From positions 58,376,750 through 58,440,749 of the forward strand of contig CM055895.1 of NCBI GenBank assembly GCA_029582155.1: a stretch of 64,000 nt of DNA, given 5' to 3'. Of this stretch, positions 24,424 to 34,477 are shown piece after piece. The notes beneath the pieces were generated by a model that worked only from the letters and a program-made list of their open reading frames with translations, ran no database searches and had not been told where the DNA came from. The stretch's first letter is position 1. Every line of letters begins with the position of its first letter. The position numbers and the translations under genes are program-made. Source of the DNA: Panopea generosa (lineage: Eukaryota > Mollusca > Bivalvia > Adapedonta > Hiatellidae).

Positions 24424-24630
24424 CTGCGCCTGTTGTATCAAGGGTGACATAATTCGATGAGTTGGCGGTGGCATCAGACGTTTGACCGATGCATTGTACT
24501 TTGTTTCCATGGGCCATTTCACCGTCTCCAACATTGACGGTAAAAGGACTTCCCTTAATATGTTTCTCGTCAGTACGACGGATGTTTACCTGGTAAGCCC
24601 CGCGTTCCTTGGGAGCAAATGATGCCATAC
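24424..24630 (-). CDS. FLN: Filamin exon, end of repeat 18 and start of 19
   Basis: Encodes MASFAPKERGAYQVNIRRTD, GSPFTVNVGDGEMAHGNKVQ and ATANSSNYVTLDTTGAG. Vertebrate [20 protein letters not shown] and VDTRNAGYGGL align directly. 207 bp, phase 1 at both ends. Confidence 0.96.
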
Positions 24631-24772
24631 CTAAGAACAAAAAAAAAACAAAAACAAAGTTTAAAGTTAAAACACACACAAACACAAGCCGCCATATGTG
24701 TATAATCGTGTATAGATCAAATAGCGATTATTAATATTATTATTATTATACGATAAAAAAAATTTAAGTTTT

Positions 24773-24950
24773 AAACTTATTTATTTTAATTCGATTGTGA
24801 AACAAGTTCACGATCGAGATATTCCTGCTAAGCATATGCGGATCAAGTGTCGTGCTTAAGGATACCACAAATAGCCGTTGCGGAGAATCAAACCAATGAC
24901 CCGCCGACACCGGATCCGATGCTCTACCACTAGACCACACTAGATTTTAC
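24773..24950 (-). mobile_element. SINE-2 copy
   Basis: Near full length, from the tRNA-like head (minus strand tctagtggtagagcatcgg, ggtcattggtttgattc) to the 3' end 'aacttatttattttaattcg'. It sits directly beside the SINE-1 copy at 24,971. Confidence 0.75.
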
Positions 24951-24970
24951 ATTATTTGTGTCGGACATTA

Positions 24971-25234
24971 TTGATTGATTGATTGATTGAATATTTAGCG
25001 TCATTTTTATGCCATCGAGGGCTTACAGACGATTAGTTAACCTAACCACTCTTTCCTGGGATCCTGAAAGGTTAACCAGTACTCGAACACATCCCATCTT
25101 TCCCATCTGAATCAGCGGTAAGAGACAATGTCATATATCAATTATCACTGAGACTGTCGCCGGGCGAGGATTCGAAATCACGATACCTGTATTGATAGTT
25201 AGACGCGTAACCGACTGGGCTAATCGGGCCCGGG
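24971..25234 (-). mobile_element. SINE-1 copy with target duplication
   Basis: Same family as 23,431-23,690: tRNA-like head with tagcccagtcgg, an 'atttcgaatcctcgcc' B-box region and a (caat)n tail. Flanked by 13-bp repeats gtgt(c/a)ggacatta at 24,958-24,970 and 25,235-25,247. The single difference suggests moderate age. Confidence 0.85.
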
Positions 25235-25380
25235 GTGTAGGACATTAAAAAGTTCAAATGTATCACTAAATATGGACAATACCACACAGTTATATTTTCA
25301 CCAAAATAACTTGCCATGTTTGCTGATGTAATGACTCTGCATGGCAAGTCTTCTGGTGAAAATATATTTTAAATTCTAAA

Positions 25381-25928
25381 TGTAAGACACATACATTATA
25401 CGTGTTGATACTTTACCTAAATGTTGGACACATACATTATACGTGTTGATACATACTTTACCTAAATGTTAAACACATAACGTGTTAATACATACGTTAC
25501 CTAAATGTTGGACACATACATTATACGTGTTGATACATACTTTACCTAAATGTTGGACACATAACGTGTTGTTACTTTACCTAAATGTTGGACACATACA
25601 TTATACGTATTGATACTTTACCTAAATGTTGGACACATACATTATACGGGTTGATAATACTTTACCTAAATGTTTGACACATACATTACATGTGATAATA
25701 CATTACCTAAATGTTGGACACATACATTATACGTGTTGATACTTTACCTAAATGTTGGACACATACATTATACGTGTTGATACATGCTTTACTTAAATGA
25801 TGGACACATACATTACACGTGTTAATACTTTACCTAAGAGTTGAACACATACATTATATGTGTTGATATTTTATCTAAATGTTGAACACATACATTATAT
25901 GTGTTGATACTTTACCTAAATGTCCTTC
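25381..25928. repeat. ~43-bp array that copies a splice donor
   Basis: About twelve units of a 35-47-bp repeat (tacctaaatgttggacacat, acattatacgtgttgatact). The last unit overlaps the donor of the filamin exon starting at 25,916: the minus strand reads CATTTAG/GTAAAGTATCAACA, repeated through the intron. Confidence 0.9.
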
Positions 25929-26074
25929 CCCAAGTTTCTTGAGAATGCAAGGTTCGATAGCGCCGGATGGAATTTTGACTGAGCCTACCAAGTCGACGAT
26001 GTCTGGCTCAATGACATTCAAACTGTAGTCGCTGCAGTTACCGATGGAGATCTGGGAACGCTTTCTCCCCTCAC
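25916..26074 (-). CDS. FLN: Filamin exon, repeat 18 (first half)
   Basis: Encodes EGRKRSQISIGNCSDYSLNV then VKIPSGAIEPCILKKLGEGH, matching vertebrate repeat 18 (SQLNVGTSTDVSLKI, APSGNEEPCLLKRL). The donor CATTTAG/GTAAAG is also the end unit of a tandem array in the following intron, so near-copies of this splice site lie downstream (see findings). Confidence 0.96.
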
Positions 26075-26574
26075 CTGCAGATAGGCGTATTGATGATGAT
26101 ACATGTAGTCTAGTCGGATAATTATATTTTAATTCATCATTATACACTCTCTCCTCAGGTAATGATAATAATACAATTAGTATAAGACGTGATATTATTG
26201 TGCCATAAATACTAAATGAATATTAATTAAAACTCTTAAATAATTAGGCGCATACGCAGGTATGTATAATGAAAGCAGTAATGAATGTGTATTATTTATT
26301 GATGTTTATGCACAATGTTATGCTGAATGGTAAGTGTATAGCAATTAAGACAAGCTGGATTACTGAAAATCTTGCATTCTACTTGGTTATGGGAGGGTTT
26401 ACTATTGTCAATCCCTTCCACACTTAACTACGTAATCGTTTATACCAAAACTTACAGTTGCATGATAACAGACAATTTTATCGTTTAGCATAGGATCAAT
26501 GAAGACCTATAAACTTCATGTTTGTGAAGAAAAATATTATTTATCAATTTGACAGCTGGGACATAATTCGATCG

Positions 26575-26795
26575 ATCATAATTTGAGAGTATATTTGCCA
26601 AGGTGTGACCATGATTTGAAATATCTATGTGCCAATATTTGACCATGATTTGAAAGTATATATGCCAAGATTTGACCATGATTTGAAAGCATATGTGCCA
26701 AGATTTGACCATGGTTTATGGGTATATATACTTTTATTTGACCACGATTTGAGGATTTGCCCATAATTTGTGAGAGTGTATGTGCCATTATATAT
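26575..26795. repeat. ~36-bp tandem repeat
   Basis: About six degenerate units (ttgaccatgatttgaaagta, tatatgccaagat). Intronic; lies past the snoRNA-like array on the transcript. Confidence 0.85.
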
Positions 26796-26902
26796 TGTAA
26801 CGGTACTTTTCACAGTGATCTCATTTGCTGCTACAATAAAATGTAATGCATCTTGTGTTCCATAAATTAAAAGTAGTCAGTAAACAAAGCAAAAAAAAAA
26901 CG

Positions 26903-27026
26903 CTATGTGAGACAAAAGCATCCAGAACTATGGCAAAATGTTTAGACATCAGCTTCAATGTCCGTCATTTACACGATCTAAATTTAGATACACTAATACT
27001 AAGGTTATAAATATCAATGTCTAAAT
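26903..27026 (-). ncRNA. H/ACA snoRNA-like module M1 (diverged)
   Basis: Most diverged of eight related modules. The 5' hairpin (26,982-27,026) is a near-perfect inverted repeat with ATTTAGA paired to TCTAAAT and about 10 of the next 13 positions paired. The 3' hairpin (26,911-26,962) keeps AGAACT, AGCTTCA and the GACA/TGTC ends. ACA follows after two bases. No clear ANANNA box lies in the hinge, so it may be decayed. Confidence 0.4.
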
Positions 27027-27169
27027 CCCAGATGTACACGTTTTCTTTTGACAGCAATGATATCTTCTACACACACATATACACATTAACTTGACTATAT
27101 TGCCAGACAGACAGGCTGAGTATTCAGCATTATCCCCAAGACTTGAAATAAAACATAACATACAAATGA

Positions 27170-27299
27170 GAATGTTGGCAATCTATTCAGAACTACGACA
27201 GTGAACATAGCACCGAACTTCATTGTCAGCTATCTATTTAGTCTAGAACAGAGCGTATTGGAAGTCAGGGCCACCGACTGCAACGTTAAGCATCTAGAC
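27170..27299 (-). ncRNA. H/ACA snoRNA-like module M2
   Basis: 5' hairpin 27,241-27,299: lower stem GTCTAGA/TCTAGAC, then an upper stem whose sequence differs from the other modules yet still pairs (AGTC/GACT, TTG/CAA, ACG/CGT-type pairs). The hinge has AAATAG, one base off ANANNA. 3' hairpin 27,177-27,227. ACA lies one base after the stem. Retained pairing despite changed sequence favours a real structured RNA. Confidence 0.5.
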
Positions 27300-27479
27300 A
27301 ACTATAGCGTTCTTGGATAAATGTAAGAACGCTTTGTCATACGAAATATTAAATAACAATGTATACTGTAAATGTATAAACACTTCTAATTTTGTTGCAA
27401 AAATAACAGTGCCGAATAATGAACATATAAAACTATTGCTGCATTAATCAAAACATTGAGGTAGACGTAAATCGTACCA

Positions 27480-27609
27480 TAATGTCGGACAATGTATTCA
27501 GAACTGAAATAGCAATCCCAATCCTGAGCTTCATTGTCTTTCTTTCATATAGTCTAGAAACAGAGACACTGAGGTGAAGGTCACATACTACGGTGTCGCA
27601 AATCTAGAC
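27480..27609 (-). ncRNA. H/ACA snoRNA-like module A1
   Basis: 130 nt. 5' hairpin 27,552-27,609: lower stem GTCTAGA/TCTAGAC, internal loop TTTGC and TCTGTT, upper stem GACACCG/CAGTGTC with one mismatch. Upper stem to H box is 14 nt. H box ATATGA. 3' hairpin 27,488-27,538: GACAATG/CATTGTC, small internal loop, then TCAGGATT/AGTTCTGA, 8 pairs with two G-U. ACA at 2 bases past the stem. In H/ACA snoRNAs such pockets guide pseudouridylation of rRNA or snRNA; the target is unknown. Confidence 0.6.
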
Positions 27610-27811
27610 GCCATCCATACAATATTATATTGTTTTAAACCTAATAGATATCAGTATTGTACTAAATACTGACCAATGTCTTAACGTGCATTTACAATAA
27701 CTGCTGGGCTATTGTAATGTAATGTGTGTTCTGATCATGTGACATGAACTACACATTCACAGAAGGTAACTCATACAAATATTGTGGACAATGTATGGTT
27801 AATTAGTCATA

Positions 27812-27937
27812 TATTGTAGACAATGTATTCAGAACTAGAACAGAACTCCCAGCTCTGAGCTTCATTGTCGAAATTAATATAGTCTAGAATCGTTAACACT
27901 GAAGCTATGATATAAACAACAGAATCAAAACCTAGAC
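27812..27937 (-). ncRNA. H/ACA snoRNA-like module B1
   Basis: 126 nt. 5' hairpin 27,882-27,937 with lower stem GTCTAGG/TCTAGAC (closing G-U only on this strand). H box ATATTA. 3' hairpin 27,819-27,869 with GACAATG/CATTGTC and upper stem TCAGAGCT/AGTTCTGA, eight pairs. ACA one base past the stem. The inner 5' stem is weak in this copy. Confidence 0.55.
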
Positions 27938-28255
27938 AAAAGGAGAAATCGTAAATTTGTATAAAAAACTCGCTTTGTGATATTGAAGGATGTAATTGTA
28001 TGAAAGAGTCTCATACATCAAACAGCAGGTAAAACGGCCATTTAGAAGCACATATCACAACCAGGAAAAGGAGCAAGTTCGATTTCATTGAGTTTGTTTA
28101 TTATGTTTGGACAATAAACCAATGGATAATGATCTAGATGTGTTGTTACAAAACTACTTGACAGTAATTCAAATTTAAGCCAATGCTAAAGATGAAGATT
28201 TAATAATTTAATGATTCATTTACAAAAAACATTGAATTAGACGTAAATCACATCA

Positions 28256-28385
28256 TAATGTACGATAATGTATTCAGAACTGAAATAGCAATCTCAATCC
28301 TGAGCTTCATTGTCGGTATTTCATATTGTCTAGACACAGAGACACTGAGGTAAAGGTCACATACTACGATGTCGTTAGTCTAGAC
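28256..28385 (-). ncRNA. H/ACA snoRNA-like module A2
   Basis: 130 nt, second A copy. 5' hairpin 28,328-28,385, H box ATATGA, 3' hairpin 28,264-28,314, ACA two bases past the stem. The upper stem is again 14 nt from the H box. The lower 3' stem has one C-A mismatch on this strand. Confidence 0.58.
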
Positions 28386-28592
28386 GCCATACAATATTAT
28401 ATCTTAACCGCTAGAATTGCACGCAAAACTGACCAATGTCTTAAAGTTCATGTAAGATAAATGATAGAATATTGTGAATTGTATACCATGTGACATGAAA
28501 ACACATTCACAGAAGATATACCATTCATATATTGTGGACAATATATGATTAATAAGTCAAATATTATGGAAATGCATGGTTAATTATACATA

Positions 28593-28718
28593 TATTGTAG
28601 ACAATGTATTCAGAACTAGAACAGAACTCCCAGCTCTGAGCTTCATTGTCGACATTTATATAGTCTAGAATCGTAGACACTGAAGCTATGATATAAACAA
28701 CAGAGTCAAAATCTAGAC
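28593..28718 (-). ncRNA. H/ACA snoRNA-like module B2
   Basis: 126 nt, second B copy. 5' hairpin 28,663-28,718: lower stem GTCTAGA/TCTAGAC, pocket TTTT and TACGAT, upper stem GACTCTG/CAGTGTC with one mismatch. H box ATATAA at 14 nt. 3' hairpin 28,600-28,650. ACA one base past the stem. Confidence 0.6.
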
Positions 28719-29011
28719 AACAGGAGAACTCGTAAATTTGTATAAAAACTCGCTTTGTAATAGTGAAGGATGTAATTGTATAAAACAGTCTTATAAATTA
28801 AACAGCAGGTAAAACGGCCATTTTGAAGCAAAAGCAGCAACCAGGAAAAGGAGCAAGTTCCATTTCATTGAGTTTGTTTATTATGTTTGGACAACAAAAC
28901 AATGGATAATGATCTAGATGTGTTGTTACAAGACAAAGCCAATACCAAAGATGAAGATTTACCAACATTGATTCATTAACCAAAACATCGAATTAGACGT
29001 AAATCACACCA

Positions 29012-29141
29012 TAATGTCGGACAATGTATTCAGAGATGAAATAGCAATCCCAACACTGAGCTTCATTGTCGTTCTTTCATATAGCCTAGAAACAGAGACA
29101 CTGAGGTGAAGGTCACACACTACGGTGTCATTAGTCTAGAC
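29012..29141 (-). ncRNA. H/ACA snoRNA-like module A3
   Basis: 130 nt, third A copy. 5' hairpin 29,084-29,141; its lower stem GTCTAGA/TCTAGGC keeps pairing through a U-G on the minus strand only. H box ATATGA at 14 nt. 3' hairpin 29,020-29,070. ACA two bases past the stem. Confidence 0.6.
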
Positions 29142-29286
29142 GACTTGAAACATTATATCTTAACCGCCAGAATAGCACTCAATACTGACCAATGCCTTAA
29201 AGTGCATTTAAGATAAAAGCTAGACTGTTGTAATGTGTAAACCATGTGACGTGAAAAACATAGTCACAGAAGGTAAATCATTCATA

Positions 29287-29412
29287 TATTGTAGACAATG
29301 TATTCAGAACTAGAACAGAACTCCTGGTTCTGAGCTTCATTGGCGACATTTTTATAGTCTAGAATCGTAGACTCTGAAGCTAAGATATAACTAACAGAGT
29401 CAAAATCTAGAC
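29287..29412 (-). ncRNA. H/ACA snoRNA-like module B3
   Basis: 126 nt, third B copy. The upper stem of the 5' hairpin (29,357-29,412) is perfect here, GACTCTG/CAGAGTC, where B2 has a mismatch. H box ATAAAA. The 3' hairpin (29,294-29,344) has one lower-stem mismatch. ACA one base past the stem. Confidence 0.58.
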
Positions 29413-30142
29413 AATAAAAGAAATATTAAAACAACATATTTATGAATTTAACAACTGATAAACGGACCCTTTGGAAGCAATGAACAAAGATAAAAAAACA
29501 AATTCGGTTTTATTGAGTCTGTTAACTTTGATTGGACAATAAAACAATTGACAATGATCTGGATATAATGTTAGTATATGCGCTAATAGGAAGTGTCGTA
29601 CTATATATGTATTTGACCCTCCCCACCAAACAACAACAAACTTATCTTGTGATCTTTAGTGAAACTTAATATCGTATCGATATTGTTTTGGGAATATTTT
29701 TACTATACAAATCACCAAGGAATAAGTTTTATCGTTTCATACATATATAATTATGACGTTTAATGTATATTCAAATGTTGTTGTTATTGTAAGTGTTAGT
29801 TTTACATCTGTTGTACTGCGCATGTCATTGCATACTCTGTTTAGTATTCCAAAGCTAACGTAGGACTCATAGGTAGGCATATATTAAAAAAAAAAACCAA
29901 CACGTGTTAGCATACGTATAAGATTGTGTAAAGTATCTGAAAATATTATATAACTATATGATAAAACTATTAATTCATTTCACTTAGTTTAGTTGCTATT
30001 ATAAAAAGGGGCATAAATATTGTATATGACTGAAAGTCAGTAATTTAATATATCGGGAAAAAAAATTAAAACTGACATCACACCATTATTTTGGTATGTA
30101 ATACCCTGTTAATACTATATTAAACGTACAGTTTCCGAAAGT

Positions 30143-30329
30143 AATACAGACAAACTTGTATAAACGGTCAGCTCTATTGAGAAGCCACTTGTCTTAAACA
30201 GCCACTATTGCTATTTTCTAATTCTATGCTTCCAGAGCAAATTAACCTGAATTAAGCAATAATCTCTTTTTAAATAGTCACTCTTGCTACTTCCCTTGAC
30301 AGACTAATTAAAACAGGTTTGGCTGTACT
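30143..30329. mobile_element. MITE-D copy
   Basis: Ends tacagacaaacttgtataaa and attaaaacaggtttggctgt are inverted repeats. The interior shares 'agagcaaattaacctgaatt'. It lies in the snoRNA-bearing intron, upstream of the array on the transcript. Confidence 0.6.
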
Positions 30330-30521
30330 TGGCTGTATTTAGATACTAATATCTCTTTGTGGTTATATCCTCATAAATGTAAAAGGTTTCGTTAATGCAC
30401 GAAGACAGCAAACATCAGTTTGAACACCCTTTAGCAAAGGTTGCAGTTAAGCATACATTTGCGTTCTTAATAGGTCCCTGTCATGTTATATTACCAGTTA
30501 TATAAATAGCTAATATCTTAC

Positions 30522-30692
30522 CGGATACTTTAGCTCCGAACGGAGAGCCCTTGATGGGTTTACCCCTGTAGCTAATGTTTATATTATACGCTCCTGGGGT
30601 CATTGGGAGATATGAGAATGTTGCCCGATCACCTTTATCTACTCTCTTCAGGTCTGTTTTGGCAGGACCGTCAATATTAACTTGGACATCCT
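30522..30692 (-). CDS. FLN: Filamin exon, repeat 17
   Basis: Encodes DVQVNIDGPAKTDLKRVDKG, FSYLPMTPGAYNINISY and GSPFGAKVSG. This is the strand C-G part of repeat 17, matching vertebrate LAVEGPSKAEITCKDNKDG and SYLPTAPGDYSIIVRF. Its donor opens the 4.4-kb intron that contains the snoRNA-like array. Confidence 0.96.
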
Positions 30693-30809
30693 CTGCAATA
30701 CAACATAAGTGACAGCTTATGGGTAATGTTTATGTTATAATACAGTGCTACATAGTGTATATTGTTGGGAAGAAACTTTGGCCTTTGACCCTTTGGTCCT
30801 TTGACTCCC

Positions 30810-30818
30810 TCAGTCTCT

Positions 30819-30876
<58 letters not shown>
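30810..30876. repeat. (CT)n microsatellite
   Basis: About 33 CT dinucleotides followed by (TG)n, beside the exon for repeat 17. Confidence 0.95.
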
Positions 30877-30885
<9 letters not shown>

Positions 30886-31082
30886 AGTGTATAAATACGC
30901 TGTATATATATATATCTGTCTTGTTTATGATTGGCAAGAGGTGTAAAATGAATGTAACATTCAGAATAAATAGTTTTGAGCCATATAATATATAAATGAT
31001 ATATAATTATGTATATATTGAAAATCTATTATGAATCCATTTAACGTTATAGTCACATACGTTTTCTTGGTACTCTACTTAC

Positions 31083-31211
31083 TCAATGTGCCTGACTTTG
31101 CGACGACGGTGAAATGTTCTTGTTCGCCCGACATACCGCCAACAAGTCCGGGTCCGAACACCGACAGGTAGCCGCCATCGACCGAATCGACCAAACACTG
31201 GAATGGACTTC
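31083..31211 (-). CDS. FLN: Filamin exon, end of repeat 16 and start of 17
   Basis: Encodes SPFQCLVDSVDGGYLSVFGP then GLVGGMSGEQEHFTVVAKSG. The SPF motif closes repeat 16 and the VFGPGL motif opens repeat 17, matching vertebrate [20 protein letters not shown]. The acceptor is TTACAG and the donor GTAAGT; both ends are phase 1. Confidence 0.95.
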   Translation of the reverse strand, partial: EVHSSVWSIRSMAATCRCSDPDLLAVCRANKNISPSSQSQAH

Positions 31212-34200
31212 CTGTAATTAAAGATGTTTAATATAAAATAATACATCTATTTTCCACACAGGTAAAACTCAAACGTGTGACAAAACATCTTGGTAAAATG
31301 CAAGGAAAAAGTGAACAATTTTGCGTTTTACAGGCCCATATTCACAAACGCATCAACCATTTTACGGTGTACAAAGGTTCATATTTCATTTTCAATTAAC
31401 GTTATTGTTTCTGAAGAGAACGTAGTCACTGTCAGTTAATACATTCATATCTATCAGCATTGTCTGTTTTAAAATAGAACAATGCTCATACGGTTACCGT
31501 TTTTAATTTCAACTTGCATTCTAAATCAGATACTGGTCCAGTAAGTAGATAACGCCTGCATAACTGGCCATTGTTAAATGGGTGTATCGAACAAACTGCA
31601 TTACATGCATGTACTTTAGCTAGCTTAGTCGTTTACACATTTGTTGCACATTTAACACATGAAAAGCAATTTAACACAAAAACTAACCTGTAATGAAATT
31701 GCATTTACTTCCGTTTGACACGAACGTTTACAGTACGCGTATCTCCATTATCACTGCGTAATCGCAGTTTTTTTCTTTTTTCATAAGATATGCAAGTGCA
31801 CACGCTGTCTAAATAAATTTTATCTTTATGTTATGTACACTACCGCGCAAGTTAATGTGTAAAATACTGCACTGTGCAACATTAAGCATATCAATAGTAT
31901 GTTCACGTGGCGAATAACTAACATAAAGTTTGCTACGTTTTGACCTTGGTGTGCGTTTATAGAAAAATTCGCATTAATTTCCCACAGTGTTATCTATACA
32001 GCAACGGACTACTGGTTGTACACGTTAATGTGTAGCTATACATATTTTACACAGTTTTACATTTTATAGTTTATATTTCCCTTTCCACTTGAATTGTCGG
32101 CCAACACTCAGGCGTGCAATTTATGATAAATTATGCCTGAATTTTGTGAAAAGCGACGGAAGACTGGTTATCAAATATGTGTAGTTAAGGGCAACGGTTT
32201 GTAAACGACATAAACTAAAATATTTAATAAAAACAGATGTTGCAGTGTTTATATATATATATTTTTTCTTTTTAATTTTTTATTTCAAAATTACCATTTT
32301 ACAGAATAACAATTTAATGTTTATATCGGTTTATACAAAAAGTACATTGTAAAAGGGAAAATATATAACATTATGCAATAATAACAACATATAGTAAAGT
32401 TGTATATGATCGAAGGCTCACTTTGCATTTAGATTTATACATAAATACACATTTAGATAGGTTTTCTAAAAACGAACACCTAAATCAGTGATCATATTTC
32501 AGATATATCAGATGTTGAAGTTAATATTTGAATGCGTTGACAATAAACCACATAGAAATAAGAAATAAATTGAATAACTGTTTCCTAAAGGTATATAATA
32601 TTGTTTTTTATGTGTGCATTGAAAAATCCATTGGCAACAGATATTGAAAACTTACATCGAACTAGCTACCGATGTAAACAGAGCACCACTGAAGGGTCGT
32701 CTCAGATTTTGCAAAATGAATGTTAATGCTAAAAACGTATTAACGTTTAACAACTAGTTCACGGACGCATAGCTGCTTCACAAGTACTTTGCATACGCTT
32801 TTTCCAACACTCTTTCAATCTGTGCATGCCTCTCATAACGTAAATAAAAACTTTTTTTTTCTAGTTTTAGTGTGTACCTCAGTAGACATCCACTTTTAAC
32901 ACTAATGGTTATGATCAAACGACGTGTTTTGTGCCGTTAAATAGTACTTATAAAATATATTTAGCAAGAAAAAGGCGTATAAAAATTAGTTTACTAAGTG
33001 TTAAAAAGTATATCGGTAAGGCTGAAACATCGGTCTCAACTTGAGTGTACGCTCAAACTGACGTTTATAATCATATCATTATAAAATATGAAAAAAATAA
33101 TTACATTTTAAAATATAACATATATTCATATGAACGTAATTATTGATAGCAATGATGAAATTGTATTGAAATAATGATAGTAATTGAAAATGAAATCCAA
33201 GCTGTACATACTACATTTCATTTTTTTTTTTTCAAAAACACGACAAGTTCACCATTATCAATAAATAATTAATGAACTTATAAATTCAAATAAAAACATT
33301 TACCATACAATGTAAGATATAAAAGTACGCAGGATTTGTTTTCGATTCTATCCCGATTGTTTAAGGTAGTGTATCCATAATTTCTAACAGTGACTAGTTG
33401 AAGTAACTCTATTTAAACGTGCCGGTATAATGTATTGAAAGAGATTTCCTAAAGTGGCCTACACACACAGCTCAGACTAAAATAGATTCCTGCTTAAAAT
33501 TTCAACCTTTTTTGTGACATCACATGAGTCATGTGATTTGATTTTGATGATTCGTCATTACTAGATTATACACGTATAATATGTATCATCAAAGAAAGTA
33601 GTCTAAAACTATGAGGTGAAGGTCGTTAAGCGATTAAAATATCGTTTTATTGTTTTTTTTGGTCATTTTTTTTTTAGACTTTTAGATCTATATATATTTT
33701 TTCCTGACATACAGCATTTTAAAATGTACATTCGTTTGCCAGGATATCTCCATTACGCACGTTGTACGTTATTCTTTACATCATCAAAACTAATATTGAA
33801 ACATTAACATATTACAGAAGCTGTTGAATTTGCTTGATAAAATATTCTTTTTATTAATTTCATAAGTACTCACACCTGTGTGGGAAGATAAACGCTCAGT
33901 AATTTCAGAATAACAAGTTTTTGGTTTCCTCACTGATTCATAATGTATCTTAAAGTAATCTCTTGTCAAAAGATTTACATTCGAAATGTACGTGTATACT
34001 TTATACCTGTGTAGGTAATCCCTGGTATGTATCTAACGAACTTTTGTTTTTTTCTGTTTGCCTCCAGGCAACCAATTTATTACTGTTTCCAGAAAGCCCT
34101 GTGTTTACATACAATGTTCGATTGCAAGCTCTGTATTCAGTTTGTATTTTATTCTTCAAAAGATTAATTTAACGAGCTTTTTTATATGTTTATACTTAAT

Positions 34201-34300
34201 TAATGGCGTTAGATAATTATTCACTTCTGCAGAGTAAATTAGATTTTCGAGGCAGGTGAAGGAGTCGCAGTTTGTTCTTTCAGCGCATGAAGTCTTAATT
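31212..34300. other. Filamin intron, nothing recognised
   Basis: AT-rich intron sequence between the exons for repeat 16, without recognised repeats before the CA tract at 34.3 kb. Confidence 0.5.
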
Positions 34301-34307
34301 GCGGATA

Positions 34308-34344
34308 ATCACACACACACACACACGCGGGCACGCGCACGCGC

Positions 34345-34377
<33 letters not shown>
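34308..34377. repeat. (CA)n / CG-alternating tract
   Basis: cacaca runs with a gcgggcacgcgcacgcgcac core; alternating purine-pyrimidine with Z-DNA potential. Confidence 0.9.
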
Positions 34378-34378
<1 letters not shown>

Positions 34379-34477
34379 CCTTGATAATATTGAGCAGCGT
34401 AATAAATTTTTATACAATATTAACATTCAATAATATACTGATTTCATATAACCTAAATGTTCTTTCTTATCCAAATC

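Noticed and set aside
26903-29412. Hairpin array read as a microRNA cluster
   Set aside because: The hairpins come in fixed pairs with H and ACA boxes, and their stems are interrupted by a consistent internal loop. This fits H/ACA RNAs better than pre-miRNAs.
30677-30937. Open frame rich in Arg-Glu repeats
   Set aside because: It is the translation of a (CT)n/(GA)n microsatellite overlapping the edge of a filamin exon.
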